From contig UQYT01000050.1 in NCBI GenBank assembly GCA_900545405.1, positions 1-12,676 on the forward strand: 12,676 bases of DNA. The letters are read 5' to 3'. The stretch is from an uncultured Eubacteriales bacterium (GTDB lineage Bacteria > Bacillota > Clostridia > Oscillospirales > Oscillospiraceae). The notes beneath the pieces are model-generated. The model ran no database searches and was not told the DNA's origin. It saw nothing but the letters and a program-made list of their open reading frames with translations. A program made the position numbers and the translations under genes. Numbering within the stretch: position 1 is the stretch's first letter; every line of letters starts with the position of its first letter. Positions 7,114 to 12,676 of the stretch are shown piece after piece.

Positions 7114-8204
7114 GCCTTCTCCTCCTTCCCAGGGAGATTCATGAGCGACACGGCCAGGCACACGGCAAAGCCGAGTATGACCGCGATCTTGCCCGCCGTG
7201 GAGATGCCGCCGACGACTATCTCGCCCGCCTCATTGAGCGCGTCCGCGTTGCCCGCGAGGCCGAAGTTGTGAGAGATGGCCGCGCCCGCCATCATGCCGA
7301 GCACCGTAACGGCGCTGTCGCCGTTGCCCTCGCCCGCGAGGATGAGCTGCCTGAGCGGGCAGCCGCCGAGCAGCACCGAGCCCCAGCCCACCAGGGCCAT
7401 GCCGAGGAAGTTCCACACATGCGAGCTGTGCGCCACCGGCTGGAGCGTGAAGCCCAGCTTGAAAGTGCCGTTTATGAGGTTGCCCACGAGCACGACGACG
7501 AAGATGGCCACAAAGCCGTAAAGCAGCTTGAAATCCCTGAACAGGAACACGTCGCGCAGTCCGCCGGCCATGCAGAGCCGCGCCCTCTGCGCCAGAGCGC
7601 CCACGACGAGGGCGATGAGCAGCGCCGCGATGACCGGCGCGTGCATTGAGCCGGGGCCCTCGGTGCTGGCCTTGAAGAGCGCCGGCACGGCGAGGAAGAG
7701 GATGAGCAGCCCCGCCATTATCGCGGGCAGGACGCCGCCCTCGGCCTTGCCCACCGGGTGCGCCCGCTTGAGCGAGAAGCCGCGGTTGAGGAAAAACACG
7801 CCGCAGAGTATGCCGCAGGCAAAGCCCACGAGCGCCACCAGCGCGTTCAGGTCGCCGCCGCCGAGGCGGATTATCATGCGCAGCGGGCAGCCCAGGAACG
7901 CCAGCGCGCCGATCATCACAAACGCGCCGAGCACGAACCGCGTCGCCGGGGACGAGCCCGCCTTGGCCCGGAACTCCCGCGTCGCGACCGACATGATGAA
8001 CGCGCCCAGCACCAGGCCGATGATCTCCGGCCGGACGTACTGCACCTTCGCCGCGCTGTGCAGCCCGCAGGCTCCCGCGATGTCGCGCAGGAAGCAGGCG
8101 ATGCAGAAGCCCATGTTCGCCGGGTTGCCGAGCAGCGTCAGCACGATCGCCGCGAGGCCGACCGCCGCGCCCGTTATCACGACGATCCAACTCACTTTTT
8201 TCAT
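7110..8204 (-). CDS. yedE: YedE-family selenium/sulfur transport membrane protein
   Basis: A 364-residue membrane protein built as an internal duplication. Each half has a cysteine segment (MGFCIACFLRD at 31-41; RLCMAGGLRD at 209-218) and a later GCPLR motif (105-109 and 281-285) followed by a small-residue helix. This is the YeeE/YedE (Sulf_transp) plan, in which conserved cysteines line the route for thiosulfate-like substrates; relatives linked to selD are called YedE-related selenium metabolism proteins. I place the start at the ATG at 8204, because GAGGG lies six bases before it; the ATG two codons upstream has the ribosome site touching it, and the longer extension runs into the operator. 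It heads the unit yedE-tusA-DUF3343 from its own promoter. Whether selenium or sulfur is moved cannot be told from sequence; context favours selenium. Confidence 0.87.
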   Translation of the reverse strand: MKKVSWIVVITGAAVGLAAIVLTLLGNPANMGFCIACFLRDIAGACGLHSAAKVQYVRPEIIGLVLGAFIMSVATREFRAKAGSSPATRFVLGAFVMIGALAFLGCPLRMIIRLGGGDLNALVALVGFACGILCGVFFLNRGFSLKRAHPVGKAEGGVLPAIMAGLLILFLAVPALFKASTEGPGSMHAPVIAALLIALVVGALAQRARLCMAGGLRDVFLFRDFKLLYGFVAIFVVVLVGNLINGTFKLGFTLQPVAHSSHVWNFLGMALVGWGSVLLGGCPLRQLILAGEGNGDSAVTVLGMMAGAAISHNFGLAGNADALNEAGEIVVGGISTAGKIAVILGFAVCLAVSLMNLPGKEEKA

Positions 8205-8224
8205 ACGCATCCCTCTCTTTTTGC

Positions 8225-8273
8225 AAAAATTATCCTCACACGTTATTCTCATTATAGAATAACGTGTGAGGAT
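8225..8273 (-). terminator. 18-bp dyad acting as likely terminator of the yqeC operon
   Basis: Perfect 18-base arms (8232-8249/8256-8273) with a six-base spacer are followed on the minus strand by AA and then five T (complement of 8225-8229). RNA running on from the desulfurase gene, whose stop is about 50 bases upstream, would form this hairpin. RNA begun at the yedE promoter would start inside the second arm and would not. The same DNA overlaps the yedE promoter. Confidence 0.6.
8241..8264. promoter_or_regulatory. ModE-box-like operator at yedE (CGTTAT-N12-ATAACG)
   Basis: The centre of the yedE dyad has perfect nine-base half-sites CGTTATTCT and AGAATAACG separated by six bases and spans the whole -10. 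The CGTTAT-N12-ATAACG plan is like the ModE operators of proteobacteria as I remember them. The first 12 bases recur exactly at the yqeC promoter. Binding by the ModE-like protein encoded at 12071 is an inference. Confidence 0.55.
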
Positions 8274-8279
8274 TTTCAA
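8251..8279 (-). promoter_or_regulatory. Promoter of the yedE-tusA-DUF3343 unit
   Basis: On the minus strand TTGAAA (8274-8279), exactly 17 bases and a consensus TATAAT (8251-8256) form a near-ideal housekeeping promoter. The -10 lies in the spacer of the 18-bp dyad. Start of transcription would be near 8244, leaving a leader of about 40 bases before yedE. Confidence 0.8.
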
Positions 8280-8324
8280 CAAAATTTTGAGGCGTCTCGA
8301 ATATTTTTTAGCTGGAAGTCGCTC

Positions 8325-9470
8325 TCAGATCTCCGCGATGGCCTCGAGGGCGGCGTCGATGTCGGCCTCGGTGTTGGCCCAGCCTATGGAGAAGCGGACG
8401 CTGCCCTCCGGGAAGCTGCCGAGGCTCCGGTGCGCGGCGGGGGCGCAGTGGAGGCCGCAGCGGGTCAGGACGCCGTGCTCGCGCTCGAGCCGCCAGGCGG
8501 CGTCGGCGTTGTCGCAGCCCTTGAAGCCGAGGCTGATGACGCCGGTGCGGCCCTCCGTCGTGCGCGGGCCGTAGAGGCGGACGTTTTTGAGGGCGGACAC
8601 GCCGTCGAGGAAGCGCTCGGTGAGCGCTTTTTCATGCGCAGCGAGCTTTTCGACACCGGTCTCCTCTATCCAGCGGAGCGCCGCCTCCCAGCCGTAGATG
8701 CCGGGCAGGTTCGGCGTGCCGGACTCAAAGCGGTCCGGCATCCAGTCGGGCAGCTCCTCGGAGTCCGACGCGCTTCCCGTGCCGCCCGCGATGAGCGGGG
8801 TCAGGCGCTTTGCCAGCTCCGGCGTGAGCAGCAGCGCGCCGATGCCCTGCGGGCCTAGCAGGCCCTTGTGTCCGGGCACCGCCAGCGCCGAGAGGCCGAG
8901 GGCCGTGAAGTCGACGTCCATGTGCCCTGCCGACTGGGCGGCGTCGAGGGCGAAGGGAACGCCGTATTCACGGCACATTTTCCCAACCGCCGCGGCGTCC
9001 TGCACCGTGCCGCTGACGTTGGAGGCGTGGGCGATGAGCACGAGGCGGGTGTTCGGCCGGATGAGGCCGGGCAGGGCTGAGACGTCCATGCGCCCCTCCC
9101 CGTCACAGGGCACGCGGTCAAAGCTCACGCCCTCGCGCTCGAGCTGCACCAGCGGGCGCATGACGGCGTTGTGCTCCATAGAGGACACGACGCAGTGGTC
9201 GCCGGGGCGGAGCAGGCCCTTTATGAGCAGGTTCAGCGACGCTGTCGCGCCCGCGGTTATGACGGCGTGGGTGGGGTCCGGGTGGTCGAAGAGGCGGCAG
9301 AGCCGCTCCCGGAGCGCGAGGGTCACGAGCCCCGCCTCCTGTGCCGCGGCGTAGGACGAGCGGTTTATCGTGGCGCCGACCTTTTCGACGTACTCGGCCA
9401 TGGCGGCGGCAACGCCGGGGGCCTTCGGGAAGGAGGTGGCGGCGTTATCGAGATACACCACGGCGCTCAC
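8325..9470 (-). CDS. EF2568-type cysteine desulfurase family protein (class V aminotransferase)
   Basis: The 381-residue product is a PLP-dependent class V aminotransferase of the NifS/SufS type. Visible parts: YLDNAATSFPK at the N-terminus, His100 in SMEHNAV, Asn151 in ASNVSGT, DAAQSAGH (176-183) for PLP, the Schiff-base Lys202 in VPGHKGLLG, and the catalytic-loop Cys342 in RCGLHCAP near the C-terminus. Such enzymes take sulfur from cysteine or selenium from selenocysteine; this subtype (EF2568 family) is encoded in selenium-dependent molybdenum hydroxylase clusters. The start is GTG at 9470, which overlaps the selD stop as GTGA; the long upstream extension is only a shadow of selD. It is last in the yqeC operon, so it probably supplies selenide to SelD or the chalcogen for the cofactor. 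Selenium versus sulfur preference cannot be read from sequence. Confidence 0.9.
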   Translation of the reverse strand: MSAVVYLDNAATSFPKAPGVAAAMAEYVEKVGATINRSSYAAAQEAGLVTLALRERLCRLFDHPDPTHAVITAGATASLNLLIKGLLRPGDHCVVSSMEHNAVMRPLVQLEREGVSFDRVPCDGEGRMDVSALPGLIRPNTRLVLIAHASNVSGTVQDAAAVGKMCREYGVPFALDAAQSAGHMDVDFTALGLSALAVPGHKGLLGPQGIGALLLTPELAKRLTPLIAGGTGSASDSEELPDWMPDRFESGTPNLPGIYGWEAALRWIEETGVEKLAAHEKALTERFLDGVSALKNVRLYGPRTTEGRTGVISLGFKGCDNADAAWRLEREHGVLTRCGLHCAPAAHRSLGSFPEGSVRFSIGWANTEADIDAALEAIAEI

Positions 9471-10504
9471 CTCAGCCTTATCAGCGCGCCGCCGTCGTAC
9501 TCGAGCGCGCGGCCCACCCGCTGTGCCGCGGGGACGCTGCCCTCGAGCTCGGCCATGAGCGCGTCGGCGTCGGCGGGATCCACGGCCATGAGCAGGCCGC
9601 CGGAGGTCTGCGGGTCGTAGAGCAGGTCCTGCTGCCAGAGCTCGGCCTCGCCGGGGTCGACGCGGCACTCGGCGAAGGAGCGGTTGCGGTACATGCCCTC
9701 GGGCAGGAGGCCCTCCTTGGCGAGCTGCACGGCCTCGTCGATGAATTTGAAGCGCGCGACCTCGTACTCTATGGCGACGCCGCTGCCCTCGGCCATCTCG
9801 CAAGAGTGGCCCAGCAGGCCGAAACCGGTCACGTCCGTGCAGGCGTGGATGCGGTATTTGACCATGGCGTCGCGCGCGGACTTGTTGAGGGTGGTCATGA
9901 GCTCCACGGCATAGCGCAGCGTCTCCTCGGAGCAGAGCTCCGCCTTGGCTGCGGTGGTGAGTACGCCTATGCCGAGGGGCTTGGTGAGGATGAGCACGTC
10001 GCCGGGCCGCGCGCCGGAGTTGGTGAGGATGCGCTCCGGGTGGACGAAACCCGTGACGGCGAGGCCGTACTTCGGCTCGTCATCGAGGATGCTGTGGCCG
10101 CCGGTGATGACGGCTCCGGCCTCGTAGACCTTGTCGTAGCCGCCGCGGAGCAGGGCGTGGACGGCCTCGCGCGGCATCTTCTCCGGCACGCACATGAGGT
10201 TGAGCGCCAGCTTGGGCTCGCCGCCCATGGCGTAGACGTCAGAGAGCGCGTTTGTCGCGGCGATCTGGCCGAAGGTGTAGGGGTCGTCCGCGATGGGCGG
10301 GAAGAAGTCGACCGTCTGCACCAGCGCGAGGTCGTCCGATACCTTGTAGACCGAGGCGTCGTCGCTCTTGTCGAAGCCGACGAGCAGGTTCGGGTCGTGG
10401 CGGACCTTTATCCCCTCCAGCAGCTGGGCGAGGACGCCCGCGCCGACCTTTGCGCCGCAGCCGGCGCATTTGGCGAGCTTTGTGAGCTTTATCTCATTTT
10501 CCAT
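9467..10504 (-). CDS. selD: Selenide, water dikinase (selenophosphate synthetase)
   Basis: The 345-residue enzyme makes selenophosphate from selenide and ATP. The catalytic pair is Cys16 and Lys19 in AGCGAKVG, at nearly the same numbers as Cys17 and Lys20 of the E. coli enzyme as I recall; the position is cysteine, with no in-frame UGA, so it is not itself a selenoprotein. Metal/ATP residues are visible as Asp48-Asp49 in KSDDASV, Asp66 in QTVDFF, Asp89 in TNALSDVYAMGG and Asp224 in TDVTGFGLLGH; the GGHS turn is at 135-138 and PQTSGG near the C-terminus. I chose ATG at 10504, with GGGGAG just upstream; a TTG nine codons earlier is less likely. It overlaps the yqeB stop by 11 bases. With yqeB/yqeC beside it and no selA/selB in view, it probably serves the selenium cofactor of molybdenum hydroxylases. 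Confidence 0.96.
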   Translation of the reverse strand: MENEIKLTKLAKCAGCGAKVGAGVLAQLLEGIKVRHDPNLLVGFDKSDDASVYKVSDDLALVQTVDFFPPIADDPYTFGQIAATNALSDVYAMGGEPKLALNLMCVPEKMPREAVHALLRGGYDKVYEAGAVITGGHSILDDEPKYGLAVTGFVHPERILTNSGARPGDVLILTKPLGIGVLTTAAKAELCSEETLRYAVELMTTLNKSARDAMVKYRIHACTDVTGFGLLGHSCEMAEGSGVAIEYEVARFKFIDEAVQLAKEGLLPEGMYRNRSFAECRVDPGEAELWQQDLLYDPQTSGGLLMAVDPADADALMAELEGSVPAAQRVGRALEYDGGALIRLR

Positions 10505-11315
10505 CTGCCTCTCCCCTTTCCGCGTTTTCAATGGCCCCCGTGAGGCGCAGCACGGCCTCGAGCACGCCGCCGCCCACGGCGAGGGCCTTGTCCGAGACGG
10601 TATAGCAGTTCTCGACCTCCCCGCGCGGGTCCACGTCTCCGGCCTTCATGCCCTTGAAAACGGGCGTGCCGTCGGCGAGGATGCCGCGCAGGACGCCGGA
10701 TATCGTGCAGACCATCGGCTCGCCCTCCACCGTGCCGACCGTGTCCCCGGCCTCGACCAGGTCGCCAATGTCGCGCAGCTGGCGGAACACGCCGTCCGCC
10801 GGGGCGCGGAGCACGCGCTCGCCCGCGTAGCCGCCGATGAGACCCGGCACGGCGGTGTTAGGCAGGGCTGAGCCCGTGTAGTACACCCGCCCGAGCGTGT
10901 GGCCGCGCATCGTCTCCACCACCGCGTGGCAGTCGAGGCCTGCCGTAAAGCCCGGGCCGACGCCTATGACCGCCGGGGCCATGTCCCGCGTGGTGCCGAG
11001 GTTGCGCTTGGCGAGGATGGCGTCGACCACGGCGTCGGGGCGGATGGCCGCGAGGTGGGCGCAGTTTTCGTCCACCATCACGGCGATGTCGCCGCCGCGC
11101 GCTATCCCGAGCGCCTCCTCCGGCGTGTGCGCGAGCCGGGCGGTGACGTCCTCGACGCGCTGGCTGCCGCCTATTATCGCCCCGGAAAAGCTCACAGTGC
11201 GGCGGATGGCGGTCGGGCGCGCCACATCGGTCATGACGACGCAAAAGCCGCTGCGGCGCAGTCTTATGGCGATGCCGGAGGCGATGTCGCCCGCGCCGCG
11301 GATGTATATCAGCAT
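10494..11315 (-). CDS. yqeB: Selenium-dependent molybdenum hydroxylase accessory protein YqeB
   Basis: The 273-residue protein matches the YqeB/EF2563 family. It opens with a Rossmann-like IRGAGDIASGIAIRLRRSG (residues 5-23), continues with the family's SGAIIGG, VMVDEN, LAKRNLGTTRDMAP and GVGPGFTAGLDCHAVVET segments, and ends with a biotinyl/lipoyl-like fold (ADGVFRQLRDIGDLVEAGD and EGEPMVCTISGVLRG). The family occurs with selD and yqeC and is needed for labile-selenium molybdenum hydroxylases such as xanthine dehydrogenase; its exact reaction is not established to my knowledge. Start ATG at 11315 has AGGAG eight bases upstream and overlaps the yqeC stop by seven bases. Cys129 and Cys203 sit in otherwise conserved stretches and would be worth checking as chalcogen ligands. 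Confidence 0.93.
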   Translation of the reverse strand: MLIYIRGAGDIASGIAIRLRRSGFCVVMTDVARPTAIRRTVSFSGAIIGGSQRVEDVTARLAHTPEEALGIARGGDIAVMVDENCAHLAAIRPDAVVDAILAKRNLGTTRDMAPAVIGVGPGFTAGLDCHAVVETMRGHTLGRVYYTGSALPNTAVPGLIGGYAGERVLRAPADGVFRQLRDIGDLVEAGDTVGTVEGEPMVCTISGVLRGILADGTPVFKGMKAGDVDPRGEVENCYTVSDKALAVGGGVLEAVLRLTGAIENAERGEADGK

Positions 11316-11971
11316 GTTATCTCTCCTTTTTGGATGCTGCCCCAGAGCGCGGGGCGCTCCAGCAGCGCGGCGAGCGCCCTTGCCGCACCCTCCCCCGCCG
11401 CGTCGGCCTGGTTGAGGAAGTATATGTCCGCCAGCGCCTCGGCGTTGAGGACACGCGCGACGCGCTCGGGCGTGGCGGGCTCGTCCGCGCCGCAGTGCGC
11501 GAGCGCGGCAAAGAGCTCCGGCCTGTGAACAGCCTCGGCTATGGGCCGCCCCAGGCCGGTGAGGCCCACGACGCATACGGTGCGCGCGGTGCCCGACGGG
11601 ATGACCGGCTCAAAGCTCTCGTGGGCCTTGAGCGGGAGGCGCTTGGAGCCGTCGGCCTCGATCATCAGGTAGTCCGCAAGCGGCGCGAGCTCCGCTATTG
11701 GCAAAACCGGCGGGTGGAGCCGCCCGTCGTCGCCGAGCTCGCCCACGCAGACCGCGCCGTCGGTCTCCAACACGCGGCGGACCTCATCGGCGGAGGCGTT
11801 TTGCAGCGTGCGCATCCCCGGCGGCGGCATTATGTGCGTCGTGGTGCAGAGTATGACCCACCCGCGCGCCCTCAGCTCCGCGGCGAGGCGGTTTTGCAGA
11901 CTGGTCTTGCCGCCGCTGCCGATGAGTGCCGTTATTCCGGGCGTGACGCCCAGGGCCTTACTGAATTCCAT
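11309..11971 (-). CDS. yqeC: Selenium-dependent hydroxylase accessory protein YqeC
   Basis: The 220-residue protein matches the YqeC family. A P-loop GSGGKTS occupies residues 18-24 (Lys22), followed by CTTTHIMPP (42-50), the family hallmark IEADGSKRLPLKAHESFEPVIP (104-125), a GLTGLG turn (136-141) and LNQAD (186-190), which resembles the guanine-recognising NKxD motif of GTPases. It is thus probably a nucleotide-hydrolysing accessory factor for installing selenium or maturing the hydroxylase. Start ATG has GGAGG six bases upstream. It is first in the operon yqeC-yqeB-selD-desulfurase, in which every junction overlaps, and its promoter is divergent from the ModE-like regulator with a dyad across the start of transcription. 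Confidence 0.92.
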   Translation of the reverse strand: MEFSKALGVTPGITALIGSGGKTSLQNRLAAELRARGWVILCTTTHIMPPPGMRTLQNASADEVRRVLETDGAVCVGELGDDGRLHPPVLPIAELAPLADYLMIEADGSKRLPLKAHESFEPVIPSGTARTVCVVGLTGLGRPIAEAVHRPELFAALAHCGADEPATPERVARVLNAEALADIYFLNQADAAGEGAARALAALLERPALWGSIQKGEITC

Positions 11972-11981
11972 CTTGTTCCTC

Positions 11982-12005
11982 CGTTATTCTCATCTGAGAA
12001 CAACA
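11982..12005. promoter_or_regulatory. ModE-box-like operator at yqeC (degenerate copy)
   Basis: CGTTATTCTCA and TGAGAACAACA flank two central bases, with nine of eleven arm positions paired. The first 12 bases equal those of the yedE operator and have the same orientation to the downstream genes. The site begins inside the yqeC -10 and ends next to the ribosome site, so a bound protein should block initiation. Confidence 0.5.
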
Positions 12006-12031
12006 ATACCACCCATTTCCACCAGCGTCAA
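12003..12031 (-). promoter_or_regulatory. Promoter of the yqeC-yqeB-selD-desulfurase operon
   Basis: On the minus strand TTGACG (12026-12031), 17 bases and TATTGT (12003-12008) predict a start near 11996 and a leader of about 25 bases. The -35 stands three bases from the -35 of the divergent regulator promoter. Confidence 0.65.
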
Positions 12032-12034
12032 GCG

Positions 12035-12064
12035 TTGACGGGCTCTGGAAGGGGGTGGTATACT
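12035..12064 (+). promoter_or_regulatory. Promoter of the ModE-like regulator gene
   Basis: TTGACG (12035-12040), 18 bases and TATACT (12059-12064) form a good promoter. Start of transcription would fall at about 12070-12072, on or next to the ATG at 12071, so the mRNA should be leaderless. Confidence 0.65.
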
Positions 12065-12070
12065 GAATAT

Positions 12071-12421
12071 ATGGAAAAGATGCACTACAACATATCCGTG
12101 AGGCTGTTCACGGCGGGCAAGTGTTTCGGTCCCGGGCTGGCGACGCTGCTGTCGCTGGTGCGGGAGCGTCACTCTCTGCGCGCCGCGGCGGCGGAGATGG
12201 GCATGGCGTACTCTAAGGCCTGGCGGATACTGCGCGACTGCGAGAAGGCCCTGGGCTTTGAGCTGCTGGACAGCACGACCGGCGGCCGCCACGGCGGCGG
12301 CGCGGTGCTCACCGAGCGCGGCGCAGCGCTGCTTGCGGACTACGAGCGCTTTTGCGAAAAGCTCCGCGAACAGGGCGACGCGCTCTTTGAAGAGTGCCTC
12401 GGCCATTGGTCGCGGGAATAG
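12071..12421 (+). CDS. ModE-like winged-helix regulator without molybdate-binding domain
   Basis: The 116-residue protein matches the N-terminal DNA-binding half of ModE: a helix-turn-helix at about residues 36-60 (SLRAAAAEMGMAYSKAWRIL) and the wing TTGGRHGGGAVLTERGAALL (69-88), whose GG-x-x-GGGA-x-LT core is the ModE signature. The molbindin/TOBE domains that bind molybdate in E. coli ModE are absent, so any effector is unknown. Single-domain proteins of this type are often named LysR-family or winged-HTH regulators in annotation, but no LysR effector domain is present either. ATG at 12071 has no ribosome site at the right distance; the promoter predicts a leaderless message. A second in-frame ATG stands at 12080. 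Its divergent position and the ModE-box-like dyads at both selenium promoters suggest it controls the selenium genes. Confidence 0.85.
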   Translation: MEKMHYNISVRLFTAGKCFGPGLATLLSLVRERHSLRAAAAEMGMAYSKAWRILRDCEKALGFELLDSTTGGRHGGGAVLTERGAALLADYERFCEKLREQGDALFEECLGHWSRE

Positions 12422-12431
12422 AAACTCTTTT

Positions 12432-12453
12432 GGCCCCCTGACGGGGCCTTTTT
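12432..12453 (+). terminator. Intrinsic terminator of the ModE-like gene
   Basis: A six-base stem GGCCCC/GGGGCC (12432-12437/12443-12448) with a five-base loop is followed by five T (12449-12453), 10 bases after the stop. A 16-base palindrome (12462-12477) comes directly after it. Confidence 0.85.
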
Positions 12454-12473
12454 CGCGCCCTGCGCGCTTAAGC

Positions 12474-12602
12474 GCGCGTTTGAAAGTTTCGCCCGCCTTT
12501 TCAAAGGCGGTGGAGTCCAGAGGCAAAGCCTCTGGCCGCCCGCCGCAGCGGGCGGAACTCTTCTTGTGCTCTCATAAGCGCAGGAGGGGGGTTAAGGGGG
12601 GG
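12474..12602 (-). repeat. Modular three-hairpin intergenic repeat, right (inverted) copy
   Basis: Read on the minus strand this copy repeats the order of the left one: C-rich run, stem at 12536-12543/12548-12555, stem at 12517-12524/12528-12535, stem at 12493-12499/12504-12510, then a near-identical end. The third stem with its flank (12474-12510) matches 245-281 at 36 of 37 positions. The first two stems have different bases but stay perfectly paired, and the TGCG loop of the first is kept. Confidence 0.75.
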
Positions 12603-12676
12603 TGAATTATACTATCAAGTGCAACACTTTAGGGGGATAAAAAGAAGTTCATACAGGCCCCTGGTAGAATGAAGTT
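12603..12676. other. AT-richer right tail, possible mobile-element end
   Basis: Sequence character changes sharply after the C/G-run repeat: GAATTATACTATCAAGTGCA and the following bases are AT-richer than anything nearby outside the surface gene. The AAGTGCAAC word recalls the terminal repeats of IS30-family elements in Gram-positives, but this is from memory, the window stops after about 70 bases, and no transposase is visible. No gene is seen in the tail. Confidence 0.3.

Noticed and set aside
8205..8282. 26-residue extension of the YedE-like protein
   Set aside because: It would be encoded by the operator and promoter, and its start lies upstream of the predicted transcript.
9471..9803. 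N-terminal extension of the desulfurase frame upstream of GTG 9470
   Set aside because: The extension is arginine-rich shadow of selD; the family's N-terminus begins with YLDNAATSFPK just after the GTG that overlaps the selD stop.
9467..10504. SelD as a selenoprotein with UGA-coded Sec
   Set aside because: The active-site codon position reads Cys16 in AGCGAK and there is no in-frame UGA.
11330..12070. Long in-frame extension of the ModE-like gene across yqeC
   Set aside because: It runs antisense through yqeC and the divergent promoter; ModE homology begins only after ATG 12071.

Overview
The window looks like a piece of a GC-rich Clostridia chromosome, most likely an Oscillospiraceae-type gut anaerobe. 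The evidence is strong AGGAGG-type ribosome sites, TTGNNN/TATAAT-like promoters, an ECF sigma/anti-sigma pair of clostridial style, a surface protein with three SLH repeats, modular intergenic hairpin repeats of a kind I recall from this family, and an EF2563/YqeB-type selenium cluster. This assignment rests on family resemblance only.

Layout. 1-348 is non-coding and made of repeat modules. 349-1823 (+) is an ECF sigma factor with a translationally coupled single-pass membrane partner, a probable anti-sigma factor. 1825-3313 (-) is a pair of overlapping membrane-protein genes (DedA/VTT-type, then YjdF/DUF2238-like) behind a good promoter. 3507-6476 (-) is a secreted 989-residue beta-helix protein with an InlB B-repeat-like (Flg_new) module and three C-terminal SLH repeats, bounded by its own promoter and a terminator. 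6665-11971 (-) holds seven tightly packed genes of labile-selenium metabolism in two transcription units: yqeC-yqeB-selD-cysteine desulfurase (EF2568 type), then yedE-type transporter, TusA/YedF-type carrier and DUF3343. A divergent 116-residue ModE-like winged-helix regulator lies at 12071-12421 (+). The right end carries a terminator, a second, inverted copy of the hairpin repeat, and an AT-richer tail that may be the end of a mobile element.

How the genes work together. YedE-like protein should import a selenium (or sulfur) species. The cysteine desulfurase, TusA-like and DUF3343 proteins could mobilise and carry it. SelD makes selenophosphate, and YqeB and YqeC are the accessory proteins of selenium-dependent molybdenum hydroxylases. 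No selA, selB, tRNA-Sec or hydroxylase gene is in the window, so the cluster points to the selenium-cofactor trait rather than to selenocysteine.

The most interesting part is regulatory. Both selenium promoters carry a dyad that starts with the same 12 bases and follows a CGTTAT-N12-ATAACG plan, perfect at yedE and degenerate at yqeC. I recall this plan from ModE operators, and a ModE-type DNA-binding protein without any molybdate-binding domain is encoded next door. The yedE dyad also looks able to act in RNA as the terminator of the upstream operon. The yqeC/regulator divergent promoter is itself a roughly 56-bp dyad with its two -35 boxes three bases apart, and the regulator mRNA is predicted to be leaderless.
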